A DNA stretch of 64,000 bases from Chamaea fasciata (taxonomy: Eukaryota > Chordata > Aves > Passeriformes > Sylviidae), in contig JARCOQ010000080.1 in assembly GCA_029207755.1 (NCBI GenBank), forward strand, positions 1 to 64,000. Reading direction: 5' to 3'. A program made the position numbers and the translations under genes. This document shows positions 19,536 to 32,549 of this stretch, in pieces. The notes under the pieces are model-generated. The model was not told where the DNA came from. It worked only from the letters and a program-made list of their open reading frames with translations, and searched no databases. Positions within the stretch are counted from its first letter, which is position 1. Each line of letters begins with the position of its first letter.

Positions 19536-22500
19536 CAGAGAAGTTGTGTGTGTGTGTGTGGGGAAACAGGATGTTCTGCCCAGGCTGGCAGAGCATCTCT
19601 ATATATGTTCATTGTTGAACCAGAAATAATGATAACACTTAAATGACAGGTACTGTGGGTGATAAAAATGAATGGTTTGGTAAATGGGGGAGATGACAGC
19701 GTTAGGCAGAATAACTGGGCCATTTAGTGAGGTGTGCTAATACAGACCGGTGTATTAATACTCAGTGCACTTTTTGTGAGCAGGGGCATTCTTGGGTTAC
19801 AAGGCTCTTTCTGACCAAAGCTTCAAAATTTATTGTGACTATTCGGTGTGACTCTTTGCGGACAAAACCCGAATGATGATAAATGCATAGGAAAAGTAGA
19901 ATTTAGTTGTAGCAGAGGGGCATTTGATACTAATACTGGTGATATCCCACTTGAATGGTCCATTCAGTGTGAAAGGATTTTGAAAAGAAGAGGAAGAGTA
20001 TCAAGCAGAGGGAGGAAATAGTGCAGAAATGGCGGAAATGTGCTCTACTGAGAGCACATCTACAACAGTGACAAGGTAGGAGTCTGGATTTGCTTTATTT
20101 TGGTGTTGTTGTCTTCCCCAAGTTTGTGGATAAAATTCTAGGGAATGCATGATGTACTTTCTTTTACATCCTATGTATTGAGATAAGATGGAAATCCAGT
20201 GTACAAATGGAACTGCACTTTGGAGAGGCTGGAAATGTTGGGCTAAATTGGAGCCTGTATTTGTCATTAACTTTCAGCTGTGAGAAACAACACTTGTGGT
20301 AGAGATGCAGTAAATGGTTTTCAGGTAAATGTGGCTATTATTTAGGGAAATTGTAAAATATTGATATGCATGTCGTTTGGATTGAAATTGGAAAGAAATG
20401 GTTTATGAAGTAGATCAGATCTTGGGAGGAAATGCAGATGATTCTCTTAGCTAAATCAGAGAGGGTTGGCAGCAGAATGAAGTGGATGGGATTTTGGTTG
20501 AATTTTTATCACTGGTAGCAATGGCAGCCTGTGTCTGTGGGACTGCTAATAGGGGTAATCCTATTGCTGGGTTCTGCATCTGTTTCCCAGGAGAAAGCAG
20601 TGGTGGGAATGTTTGGGTGCCAGGCTGTTGCTGTGCTCATAATGGGTTGACGCCCATGGAGTGTTGGGGGCGCCAGGCGGTTGCTGTGGCCCCAGTGGGC
20701 TCCTGGAGTGTTTGGGGTCAGTGTGCAGTGCTGGGCACGGCCCTGGGCAGAGCAGCCTTGTGCCTGAGGGCAGGGGAAGGCCTCAGGAGGCTCTGGAGGA
20801 TCAGCTGTGCCAGGGAAGCCCTCCTGCCAGCAGGGAAGCCCTCCTGCCAGCAGGCCTGTGGTGGTGGCTGAGTTACTTGCACCCTGTGACCCAACCAGAA
20901 TGCTCAACTTTTAACTTGCTGTCAGGCCTTCAAACAAGATTTCCCTTCTTTCTAGATGACGCTGAAATATTGTCCAAATGCGGTAAGCTGTGTCTGTGTT
21001 AGAATATCCTCCTTTCCTCATTGTTTGACCCATGTTATTTTTAGTGCAATAGCATTGTATCTGTCCAAAAGAGTGTTCTAGAAAGAAGTTGCTGTCATGG
21101 TGCAATGTAGTTTCTAAATGACATTGCAGGTATTTGAGACATGTTCTAGTACTAATGACAGCTTTTTTCCTGCAATGATTTCTGTAGGGTTCTTGTAGGT
21201 GGAAATGAGTGTTCTTTCAGCTTGAATGAAATGTTCTCGAAAGATGGTGTTGGGCCTAGACAGGCTTGACTTGTGTCATGAGGTCATTCAGGGCTCAGAT
21301 GCACTGCAAGTGTTTGCATTTGTCATTTTCCACTTAATTTCTGAGCCACAGAATAGGCTGGTTTAAAGAGCTTTAAGCAACAAATGTTGAAGAGACTTAC
21401 AGATTTATTTTGCCTTATCTCTGTGATTGCGTGCAATGATCAGGTTCTGGTCCTTAACCCCCAGGAGAAATGCCATGTCTGTAAATGCACGGTGAGATCA
21501 GGCCAGACTTGCTGGTGACAGGGCTCTGCAAGTTGTCCTTGTGGGCTGAATCTGAGTTTTAATTGTGTTCTGGACAGAAGGGCCGTCGATTGCTGCGCCG
21601 TGTTTTGGATGCATGCAAAGCAGCAGGGAAGTTGGAGCTTGAGCAGGAGGACGCTGAGGTGGTTTTGTCGGAGCACCGGGGGCTCAGTGGGAGGTGTGTG
21701 AGACGTGAGGCAATTTGCAGGCAGCCTTTGGGGTGCTGGCTGTGCCGCTGCCGTCGGTAGTGCGGGAGCAGCCATGGGGTGTCAGCATTGCCCCACGTTC
21801 CCGCTGCGTGTCCCCGAGGCCGCCGCCACTGTCCTGGCACACTGTGCTGGCATTTCCAGAGTGCCAGCAAGGGTGCTGGGCTTGCTGCAAAGTCCTGTGC
21901 TTGCCGTGTGCATGTAGATGATGTTTTCAAATGAATTTTAGCTCGAAAAAGGGAATTTTCAAAACGGGAATGAGGGACAGAGTAGAAAATGGAGATTTTC
22001 TGGAAATGTTTTTGCTAATGTAGCTCCAACTCCCTGTGTGGGATAACCCTGTTGTAGACTGCAGCTTTTTGGATCCTTTCAGAGACGCCTGTCTGGGTGA
22101 TGTTGTCATTCCAGGGCTGGTGCTCTGGGACGTGAGATGTGTCCTTTGTGTCATTGTTATAGCTTTTCCCAACCACAGCTGGAGTGTTGGGAGTGTTCAC
22201 TCTCTCTGTTTCCCTGGGTTTGGGATCTTGGGGCCTGTGCTGTCCCTCTGGAAGAAACCTGTTATAATCCCTCTATGAAATTGAGATAGGAAGGTACATA
22301 AGAGTTAAAATCTCTTTTAAGAGTGGTGTATTACAAGTGCAAGATTTTGTTTGAGGAAAACATTCCCTAAACCTAAAAGAATAACTAAAGAAGGAGATAT
22401 TTTAAAAAGGAATTGAAACTATTAATCAATCTTAAGAATGGAATGGATGATTTGATCTGAGGTTCACATCTTACAGACTGCTTGTCATGTGGCTCCAGAG

Positions 22501-22788
22501 GGTTTTGTGTTTTGGTTGTGTTTTTCTTTGAATAATCTGGTTCAAGCATAATTGCAACTAGAAAATCAAATGCTTTTCAATTGGTCCTGATGCCATGTCA
22601 GTGGTGTTTGGTTTAGAAGCTCTCTGTAGCACTGCTCTTTATCAGCTGATGAATTGCAGAAATAGGAGCAGTATTTCATGTTGCTAAGAGAAAGCATTTT
22701 AATAGCGCTGTGGATGCGGGGGTAAATTGCAATAATTGAAGATTAAAAAACTATTCTCCAAGTGTTCCTAGAGCTTAAATAGAGAGCT
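19536..22788 (+). repeat. Unit copy 7
   Basis: Second half of dimer 3, 3,253 bp, very like copy 5, including the GCA variant in segment D. Last unit in strict dimer register. Segments: B 20956, C 21465, D 21578, E 22083 (starts). Confidence 0.96.
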
Positions 22789-25700
22789 CAGAGAAGTTGT
22801 GTGTGTGTGTGTGGGGAAACAGGATGTTCTGCCCAGGCTGGCAGAGCATCTCTATATATGTTCATTGTTGAACCAGAAATAATGATAACACTTAAATGAC
22901 AGGTACTGTGGGTGATAAAAATGAATGGTTTGGTTAAATGGGGGAGATGACAGCGTTAGGCAGAATAACTGGGCCATTTAGTGAGCTGTGCTAATACAGA
23001 CCGGTGTATTATTACTCAGTGCACTTTTTGTGAGCGGGGGCATTCTTGGGTTACAAGGCTCTTTCTGACCAAAGCTTCAAAATTTATTGTGACTATTCGG
23101 TGTGACTCTTTGCGGACAAAACCCGAATGATGATAAATTCATAGGAAAAGTAGAATTTAGTTGCAGCAGAGGGGCATTTGATACTAATACTGGTGATATC
23201 CCACTTGAATGGTCCATTCAGTGTGAAAGGATTTTGAAAAGAAGAGGAAGAGTATCAAGCAGAGGGAGGAAATAGTGCAGAAATGGGGGAAATGTGCTCT
23301 ACTGAGAGCACCTCTACAACAGTGACAAGGTAGGAGTCTGGATTTGCTTTATTTTGGTGTTGTTGTCTTCCCCAAGTTTGTGGATAAAATTCAAGGGAAT
23401 GCATGATGTACTTTCTTTTACATCCTATGTATTGAGATAAGATGGAAATCCAGTGTACAAATGGAACTGCACTTTGGAGAGGCTGGAAATGTTGGGCTAA
23501 ATTGGAGCCTGTATTTGTCATTAACTTTCAGCTGTGAGAAACAACACTTGTGGTAGAGATGCAGTAAATGGTTTTCAGGTAAATGTGGCTATTATTTAGG
23601 GAAATTGTAAAATATTGATATGCATGTCGTTTGGATTGAAATTGGAAAGAAATGGTTTATGAAGTAGATCAGATCTTGGGAGGAAATGCAGATGATTCTC
23701 TTAGCTAAATCAGAGAGGGTTGGCAGCAGAATGAAGTGGATGGGATTTTGGTTGAATTTTTATCACTGGTAGCAATGGCAGCCTGTGTCTGTGGTACTGC
23801 TAATAGGGGTAATCCTATTGCTGGGTTCTGCATCTGTTTCCCAGGAGAAAGCAGTGGTGGGAATGTTTGGGTGCCAGGCTTTTGCCATGCTCATAACGGG
23901 TTGACGTCCATGGAGTGTTGGGGGCGCCAGGCGGTTGCTGTGGCCCCAGTGGGCTCCTGGAGTGTTTGGGGTCAGTGTGCAGTGCTGGGCACGGCCCTGG
24001 GCAGAGCAGCCTTGTGCCTGAGGGCAGGGGAAGGCCTCAGGAGGCTCTGGAGGATCAGCTGTGCCAGGGAAGCCCTCCTGCCAGCAGGGAAGCCCTCCTG
24101 CCAGCAGGCCTGTGGTGGTGGCTGAGTTACTTGCACCCTGTGACCCAACCAGAATGCTCAACTTTTAACTTGCTGTCAGGCCTTCAAACAAGATTTCCCT
24201 TCTTTCTAGATGACGCTGAAATATTGTCCAAATGCGGTAAGCTGTGTCTGTGTTAGAATATCCTCCTTTCCTCATTGTTTGACCCATGTTATTTTTAGTG
24301 CAATAGCATTGTATCTGTCCAAAAGAGTGTTCTAGAAAGAAGTTGCTGTCATGGTGCAATGTAGTTTCTAAATGACATTGCAGGTATTTGAGACATGTTC
24401 TAGTACTAATGACAGCTTTTTTCATGAAATGATTTCTGTAGGGTTCTTGTAGGTGGAAATGAGTGTTCTTTCAGCTTGAATGAAATGTTCTCGAAAGATG
24501 GTGTTGGGCCTAGACAGGCTTGACTTGTGTCATGAGGTCATTCAGGGCTCAGATGCACTGCAAGTGTTTGCATTTGTCATTTTCCACTTAATTTCTGAGC
24601 CACAGAATAGGCTGGTTTAAAGAGCTTTAAGCAACAAATGTTGAAGAGACTTACAGATTTATTTTGCCTTATGTCTGTGATTGCGTGCAATGATCAGGTT
24701 CTGTTCCTTAACCCCCAGGAGAAATGCCATGTCTGTAAATGCACGGTGAGATCAGGCCAGACTTGCTGTGGACAGGGCTCTGCAAGTTGTCCTTGTGGTC
24801 TGAATCTGAGTTTTAATTGTGTTCTGGACAGAAGGGCCGTCGATTGCTGCGCCGTGTTTTGGATGCGTGCAAAGCAGCAGGGAAGTTGGAGCTTGAGCAG
24901 GAGGACGCTGAGGTGGTTTTGTCGGAGCACCGGGGGCTCAGTGGGAGGTGTGTGAGACGTGAGGCAATTTGCAGGCAGCCTTTGGGGTGCTGGCTGTGCC
25001 GCTGCCATCGGTGGTGCAGGAGCAGCCATGGGGTGTCAGCATTGCCCCACGTTCCCGCTGCGTGTCCCCGAGGCCGCTGTTACTGTCCTGGCACACTGTG
25101 CTGGCATTTCCAGAGTGCCAGCAAGGGTGCTGGGCTTGCTGCAAAGTCCTGTGCTTGCCGTGTGCATGAGGATGATGTTTTCAAATGAATTTTAGCTCGA
25201 AAAAGGGAATTTTCAAAACGGGAATGAGGGACAGAGTAGAAAATGGAGATTTTCTGGAAATGTTTTTGCTAATGTAGCTCCAACTCCCTGTGTGGGATAA
25301 CCCTGTTGTAGACTGCAGCTTTTTGGATCCTTTCAGAGACGCCTGTCTGGGTGATGTTGTCATTCCAGGGCTGGTGCTCTGGGACGTGAGATGTGTCCTT
25401 TGTGTCATTGTTATAGCTTTTCCCAACCACAGCTGGAGTGTTGGGAGTGTTCACTCTCTCTGTTTCCCTGGGTTTGGGATCTTGGGGCCTGTGCTGTCCC
25501 TCTGGAAGAAACCTGTTATAATCCCTCTATGAAATTGAGATAGGAAGGTACATAAGAGTTAAAATCTCTTTTAAGAGTGGTGTATTACAAGTGCAAGATT
25601 TTGTTTGAGGAAAACATTCCCTAAACCTAAAAGAATAACTAAAGAAGGAGATATTTTAAAAAGGAATTGAAACTATTAATCAATCTTAAGAATGGAATGG

Positions 25701-26042
25701 ATGATTTGATCTGAGGTTCACATCTTACAGACTGCTTGTCATGTGGCTCCAGAGGGTTTTGTGTTTTGGTTGTGTTTTTCTTTGAATAATCTGGTTCAAG
25801 CATAATTGCAACTAGAAAATCAAATGCTTTTCAATTGGTCCTGATGCCATGTCAGTGGTGTTTGGTTTAGAAGCTCTCTGTAGCACTGCTCTTTATCAGC
25901 TGATGAATTGCAGAAATAGGAGCAGTATTTCATGTTGCTAAGAGAAAGCATTTTAATAGCGCTGTGGATGCGGGGGTAAATTGCAATAATTGAAGATTAA
26001 AAAACTATTCTCCAAGTGTTCCTAGAGCTTAAATAGAGAGCT
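22789..26042 (+). repeat. Unit copy 8
   Basis: 3,254 bp. Head and GTGGACAG marker are of the even-copy type, but the E region (GCAGC/GTC/GGAC) and tail are of the odd-copy type, so it is a hybrid and closest to copy 1. The patch returns to the F state. Private changes: CCATCGG for CCGTCGG near 25006 and CATGAGG for CATGTAG near 25168. Segments: B 24210, C 24719, D 24832, E 25337 (starts). Confidence 0.95.
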
Positions 26043-29000
26043 CAGAGAAGTTGTGTGTGTGTGTGTGGGGAAACAGGATGTTCTGCCCAGGCTGGCAGAG
26101 CATCTCTATATATGTTCATTGTTGAACCAGAAATAATGATAACACTTAAATGACAGGTACTGTGGGTGATAAAAATGAATGGTTTGGTTAAATGGGGGAG
26201 ATGACAGCGTTAGGCAGAATAACTGGGCCATTTAGTGAGCTGTGCTAATACAGACCGGTGTATTATTACTCAGTGCACTTTTTGTGAGCGGGGGCATTCT
26301 TGGGTTACAAGGCTCTTTCTGACCAAAGCTTCAAAATTTATTGTGACTATTCGGTGTGACTCTTTGCGGACAAAACCCGAATGATGATAAATTCATAGGA
26401 AAAGTAGAATTTAGTTGCAGCAGAGGGGCATTTGATACTAATACTGGTGATATCCCACTTGAATGGTCCATTCAGTGTGAAAGGATTTTGAAAAGAAGAG
26501 GAAGAGTATCAAGCAGAGGGAGGAAATAGTGCAGAAATGGGGGAAATGTGCTCTACTGAGAGCACCTCTACAACAGTGACAAGGTAGGAGTCTGGATTTG
26601 CTTTATTTTGGTGTTGTTGTCTTCCCCAAGTTTGTGGATAAAATTCAAGGGAATGCATGATGTACTTTCTTTTACATCCTATGTATTGAGATAAGATGGA
26701 AATCCAGTGTACAAATGGAACTGCACTTTGGAGAGGCTGGAAATGTTGGGCTAAATTGGAGCCTGTATTTGTCATTAACTTTCAGCTGTGAGAAACAACA
26801 CTTGTGGTAGAGATGCAGTAAATGGTTTTCAGGTAAATGTGGCTATTATTTAGGGAAATTGTAAAATATTGATATGCATGTCGTTTGGATTGAAATTGGA
26901 AAGAAATGGTTTATGAAGTAGATCAGATCTTGGGAGGAAATGCAGATGATTCTCTTAGCTAAATCAGAGAGGGTTGGCAGCAGAATGAAGTGGATGGGAT
27001 TTTGGTTGAATTTTTATCACTGGTAGCAATGGCAGCCTGTGTCTGTGGTACTGCTAATAGGGGTAATCCTATTGCTGGGTTCTGCATCTGTTTCCCAGGA
27101 GAAAGCAGTGGTGGGAATGTTTGGGTGCCAGGCTTTTGCCATGCTCATAACGGGTTGACGTCCATGGAGTGTTGGGGGCGCCAGGCGGTTGCTGTGGCCC
27201 CAGTGGGCTCCTGGAGTGTTTGGGGTCAGTGTGCAGTGCTGGGCACGGCCCTGGGCAGAGCAGCCTTGTGCCTGAGGGCAGGGGAAGGCCTCAGGAGGCT
27301 CTGGAGGATCAGCTGTGCCAGGGAAGCCCTCCTGCCAGCAGGGAAGCCCTCCTGCCAGCAGGCCTGTGGTGGTGGCTGAGTTACTTGCACCCTGTGACCC
27401 AACCAGAATGCTCAACTTTTAACTTGCTGTCAGGCCTTCAAACAAGATTTCCCTTCTTTCTAGATGACGCTGAAATATTGTCCAAATGCGGTAAGCTGTG
27501 TCTGTGTTAGAATATCCTCCTTTCCTCATTGTTTGACCCATGTTATTTTTAGTGCAATAGCATTGTATCTGTCCAAAAGAGTGTTCTAGAAAGAAGTTGC
27601 TGTCATGGTGCAATGTAGTTTCTAAATGACATTGCAGGTATTTGAGACATGTTCTAGTACTAATGACAGCTTTTTTCATGAAATGATTTCTGTAGGGTTC
27701 TTGTAGGTGGAAATGAGTGTTCTTTCAGCTTGAATGAAATGTTCTCGAAAGATGGTGTTGGGCCTAGACAGGCTTGACTTGTGTCATGAGGTCATTCAGG
27801 GCTCAGATGCACTGCAAGTGATTGCATTTGTCATTTTCCACTTAATTTCTGAGCCACAGAATAGGCTGGTTTAAAGAGCTTTAAGCAACAAATGTTGAAG
27901 AGACTTACAGATTTATTTTGCCTTATGTCTGTGATTGCGTGCAATGATCAGGTTCTGGTCCTTAACCCCCAGGAGAAATGCCATGTCTGTAAATGCACGG
28001 TGAGATCAGGCCAGACTTGCTGGTGACAGGGCTCTGCAAGTTGTCCTTGTGGGCTGAATCTGAGTTTTAATTGTGTTCTGGACAGAAGGGCCGTCGATTG
28101 CTGCGCCGTGTTTTGGATGCATGCAAAGCAGCAGGGAAGTTGGAGCTTGAGCAGGAGGACGCTGAGGTGGTTTTGTCGGAGCACCGGGGGCTCAGTGGGA
28201 GGTGTGTGAGACGTGAGGCAATTTGCAGGCAGCCTTTGGGGTGCTGGCTGTGCCGCTGCCGTCGGTAGTGCGGGAGCAGCCATGGGGTGTCAGCATTGCC
28301 CCACGTTCCCGCTGCGTGTCCCCGAGGCCGCCGCCACTGTCCTGGCACACTGTGCTGGCATTTCCAGAGTGCCAGCAAGGGTGCTGGGCTTGCTGCAAAG
28401 TCCTGTGCTTGCCGTGTGCATGTAGATGATGTTTTCAAATGAATTTTAGCTCGAAAAAGGGAATTTTCAAAACGGGAATGAGGGACAGAGTAGAAAATGG
28501 AGATTTTCTGGAAATGTTTTTGCTAATGTAGCTCCAACTCCCTGTGTGGGATAACCCTGTTGTAGACTGCACCTTTTTGGATCCTTTCAGAGACGCCTGT
28601 CTGGGTGATGTTGTCATTCCAGGGCTGGTGCTCTGGGATGTGAGATGTGTCCTTTGTGTCATTGTTATAGCTTTTCCCAACCACAGCTGGAGTGTTGGGA
28701 GTGTTCACTCTCTCTGTTTCCCTGGGTTTGGGATCTTGGGGCCTGTGCTGTCCCTCTGGAAGAAACCTGTTATAATCCCTCTATGAAATTGAGATAGGAA
28801 GGTACATAAGAGTTAAAATCTCTTTTAAGAGTGGTGTATTACAAGTGCAAGATTTTGTTTGAGGAAAACATTCCCTAAACCTAAAAGAATAACTAAAGAA
28901 GGAGATATTTTAAAAAGGAATTGAAACTATTAATCAATCTTAAGAATGGAATGGATGATTTGATCTGAGGTTCACATCTTACAGACTGCTTGTCATGTGG

Positions 29001-29296
29001 CTCCAGAGGGTTTTGTGTTTTGGTTGTTTTTTTCTTTGAATAATCTGGTTCAAGCATAATTGCAACTAGAAAATCAAATGCTTTTCAATTGGTCCTGATG
29101 CCATGTCAGTGGTGTTTGGTTTAGAAGCTCTCTGTAGCACTGCCCTTTATCAGCTGATGAATTGCAGAAATAGGAGCAGTATTTCATATTGCTAAGAGAA
29201 AGCATTTTAATAGTGCTGTGGATACGGGGGTAAATTGCAATAATTGAAGATTAAAAAACTATTCTCCAAGTGTTCCTAGAGCTTAAATAGAGAGCT
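26043..29296 (+). repeat. Unit copy 9
   Basis: 3,254 bp hybrid. The 5' half is of even-copy type (GGTTAAATGG, F patch). The 3' half switches to GGTGACAG, the GCA variant in D, and GCACC/GTC/GGAT, as in the following monomeric domain. The switch lies between about 27850 and 28025. Segments: B 27464, C 27973, D 28086, E 28591 (starts). Confidence 0.95.
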
Positions 29297-32200
29297 CAGA
29301 GAAGTTGTGTGTGTGTGTGTGGGGAAACAGGATGTTCTGCCCAGGCTGGCAGAGCATCTCTATATATGTTCATTGTTGAACCAGAAATAATGATAACACT
29401 TAAATGACAGGTACTGTGGGTGATAAAAATGAATGGTTTGGTAAATGGGGGAGATGACAGCGTTAGGCAGAATAACTGGGCCATTTAGTGAGGTGTGCTA
29501 ATACAGACCGGTGTATTAATACTCAGTGCACTTTTTGTGAGCAGGGGCATTCTTGGGTTACAAGGCTCTTTCTGACCAAAGCTTCAAAATTTATTGTGAC
29601 TATTCGGTGTGACTCTTTGCGGACAAAACCCGAATGATGATAAATGCATAGGAAAAGTAGAATTTAGTTGTAGCAGAGGGGCATTTGATACTAATACTGG
29701 TGATATCCCACTTGAATGGTCCATTCAGTGTGAAAGGATTTTGAAAAGAAGAGGAAGAGTATCAAGCAGAGGGAGGAAATAGTGCAGAAATGGCGGAAAT
29801 GTGCTCTACTGAGAGCACCTCTACAACAGTGACAAGGTAGGAGTCTGGATTTGCTTTATTTTGGTGTTGTTGTCTTCCCCAAGTTTGTGGATAAAATTCT
29901 AGGGAATGCATGATGTACTTTCTTTTACATCCTATGTATTGAGATAAGATGGAAATCCAGTGTACAAATGGAACTGCACTTTGGAGAGGCTGGAAATGTT
30001 GGGCTAAATTGGAGCCTGTATTTGTCATTAACTTTCAGCTGTGAGAAACAACACTTGTGGTAGAGATGCAGTAAATGGTTTTCAGGTAAATGTGGCTATT
30101 ATTTAGGGAAATTGTAAAATATTGATATGCATGTCGTTTGGATTGAAATTGGAAAGAAATGGTTTATGAAGTAGATCAGATCTTGGGAGGAAATGCAGAT
30201 GATTCTCTTAGCTAAATCAGAGAGGGTTGGCAGCAGAATGAAGTGGATGGGATTTTGGTTGAATTTTTATCACTGGTAGCAATGGCAGCCTGTGTCTGTG
30301 GTACTGCTAATAGGGGTAATCCTATTGCTGGGTTCTGCATCTGTTTCCCAGGAGAAAGCAGTGGTGGGAATGTTTGGGTGCCAGGCTGTTGCTGTGCTCA
30401 TAATGGGTTGACGCCCATGGAGTGTTGGGGGCGCCAGGCGGTTGCTGTGGCCCCAGTGGGCTCCTGGAGTGTTTGGGGTCAGTGTGCAGTGCTGGGCACG
30501 GCCCTGGGCAGAGCAGCCTTGTGCCTGAGGGCAGGGGAAGGCCTCAGGAGGCTCTGGAGGATCAGCTGTGCCAGGGAAGCCCTCCTGCCAGCAGGGAAGC
30601 CCTCCTGCCAGCAGGCCTGTGGTGGTGGCTGAGTTACTTGCACCCTGTGACCCAACCAGAATGCTCAACTTTTAACTTGCTGTCAGGCCTTCAAACAAGA
30701 TTTCCCTTCTTTCTAGATGACGCTGAAATATTGTCCAAATGCGGTAAGCTGTGTCTGTGTTAGAATATCCTCCTTTCCTCATTGTTTGACCCATGTTATT
30801 TTTAGTGCAATAGCATTGTATCTGTCCAAAAGAGTGTTCTAGAAAGAAGTTGCTGTCATGGTGCAATGTAGTTTCTAAATGACATTGCAGGTATTTGAGA
30901 CATGTTCTAGTACTAATGACAGCTTTTTTCCTGCAATGATTTCTGTAGGGTTCTTGTAGGTGGAAATGAGTGTTCTTTCAGCTTGAATGAAATGTTCTCG
31001 AAAGATGGTGTTGGGCCTAGACAGGCTTGACTTGTGTCATGAGGTCATTCAGGGCTCAGATGCACTGCAAGTGTTTGCATTTGTCATTTTCCACTTAATT
31101 TCTGAGCCACAGAATAGGCTGGTTTAAAGAGCTTTAAGCAACAAATGTTGAAGAGACTTACAGATTTATTTTGCCTTATGTCTGTGATTGCGTGCAATGA
31201 TCAGGTTCTGTTCCTTAACCCCCAGGAGAAATGCCATGTCTGTAAATGCACGGTGAGATCAGGCCAGACTTGCTGGTGACAGGGCTCTGCAAGTTGTCCT
31301 TGTGGGCTGAATCTGAGTTTTAATTGTGTTCTGGACAGAAGGGCCGTCGATTGCTGCGCCGTGTTTTGGATGCATGCAAAGCAGCAGGGAAGTTGGAGCT
31401 TGAGCAGGAGGACGCTGAGGTGGTTTTGTCGGAGCACCGGGGGCTCAGTGGGAGGTGTGTGAGACGTGAGGCAATTTGCAGGCAGCCTTTGGGGTGCTGG
31501 CTGTGCCGCTGCCGTCGGTAGTGCGGGAGCAGCCATGGGGTGTCAGCATTGCCCCACGTTCCCGCTGCGTGTCCCCGAGGCCGCCGCCACTGTCCTGGCA
31601 CACTGTGCTGGCATTTCCAGAGTGCCAGCAAGGGTGCTGGGCTTGCTGCAAAGTCCTGTGCTTGCCGTGTGCATGTAGATGATGTTTTCAAATGAATTTT
31701 AGCTCGAAAAAGGGAATTTTCAAAACGGGAATGAGGGACAGAGTAGAAAATGGAGATTTTCTGGAAATGTTTTTGCTAATGTAGCTCCAACTCCCTGTGT
31801 GGGATAACCCTGTTGTAGACTGCACCTTTTTGGATCCTTTCAGAGACGCCTGTCTGGGTGATGTTGTCATTCCAGGGCTGGTGCTCTGGGATGTGAGATG
31901 TGTCCTTTGTGTCATTGTTATAGCTTTTCCCAACCACAGCTGGAGTGTTGGGAGTGTTCACTCTCTCTGTTTCCCTGGGTTTGGGATCTTGGGGCCTGTG
32001 CTGTCCCTCTGGAAGAAACCTGTTATAATCCCTCTATGAAATTGAGATAGGAAGGTACATAAGAGTTAAAATCTCTTTTAAGAGTGGTGTATTACAAGTG
32101 CAAGATTTTGTTTGAGGAAAACATTCCCTAAACCTAAAAGAATAACTAAAGAAGGAGATATTTTAAAAAGGAATTGAAACTATTAATCAATCTTAAGAAT

Positions 32201-32549
32201 GGAATGGATGATTTGATCTGAGGTTCACATCTTACAGACTGCTTGTCATGTGGCTCCAGAGGGTTTTGTGTTTTGGTTGTTTTTTTCTTTGAATAATCTG
32301 GTTCAAGCATAATTGCAACTAGAAAATCAAATGCTTTTCAATTGGTCCTGATGCCATGTCAGTGGTGTTTGGTTTAGAAGCTCTCTGTAGCACTGCCCTT
32401 TATCAGCTGATGAATTGCAGAAATAGGAGCAGTATTTCATGTTGCTAAGAGAAAGCATTTTAATAGTGCTGTGGATACGGGGGTAAATTGCAATAATTGA
32501 AGATTAAAAAACTATTCTCCAAGTGTTCCTAGAGCTTAAATAGAGAGCT
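29297..32549 (+). repeat. Unit copy 10
   Basis: 3,253 bp. First unit with GGTAAATGG head, GGTGACAG and GCACC/GTC/GGAT together. It keeps the C patch state and the GCA variant in D. Unlike its neighbours it has GTTCTGTTCC before segment C. Segments: B 30717, C 31226, D 31339, E 31844 (starts). Confidence 0.95.

Larger units (their letters stand above)
3268..22788 (+). repeat. Higher-order dimer domain, 3 x 6,507 bp
   Basis: Copies 2-7 alternate between two monomer versions. Even copies have GGTTAAATGG about 150 bp from the unit start, GTGGACAG upstream of segment D, and a GCACC/GCC/GGAT combination in the segment E region. Odd copies have GGTAAATGG, GGTGACAG and GCAGC/GTC/GGAC at the same places. 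The three dimers start at 3268, 9775 and 16282, each exactly 6,507 bp long. Corresponding monomers in successive dimers are more alike than neighbours within a dimer, the defining property of a higher-order repeat. Amplification must have proceeded by two-unit steps here. Confidence 0.9.
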
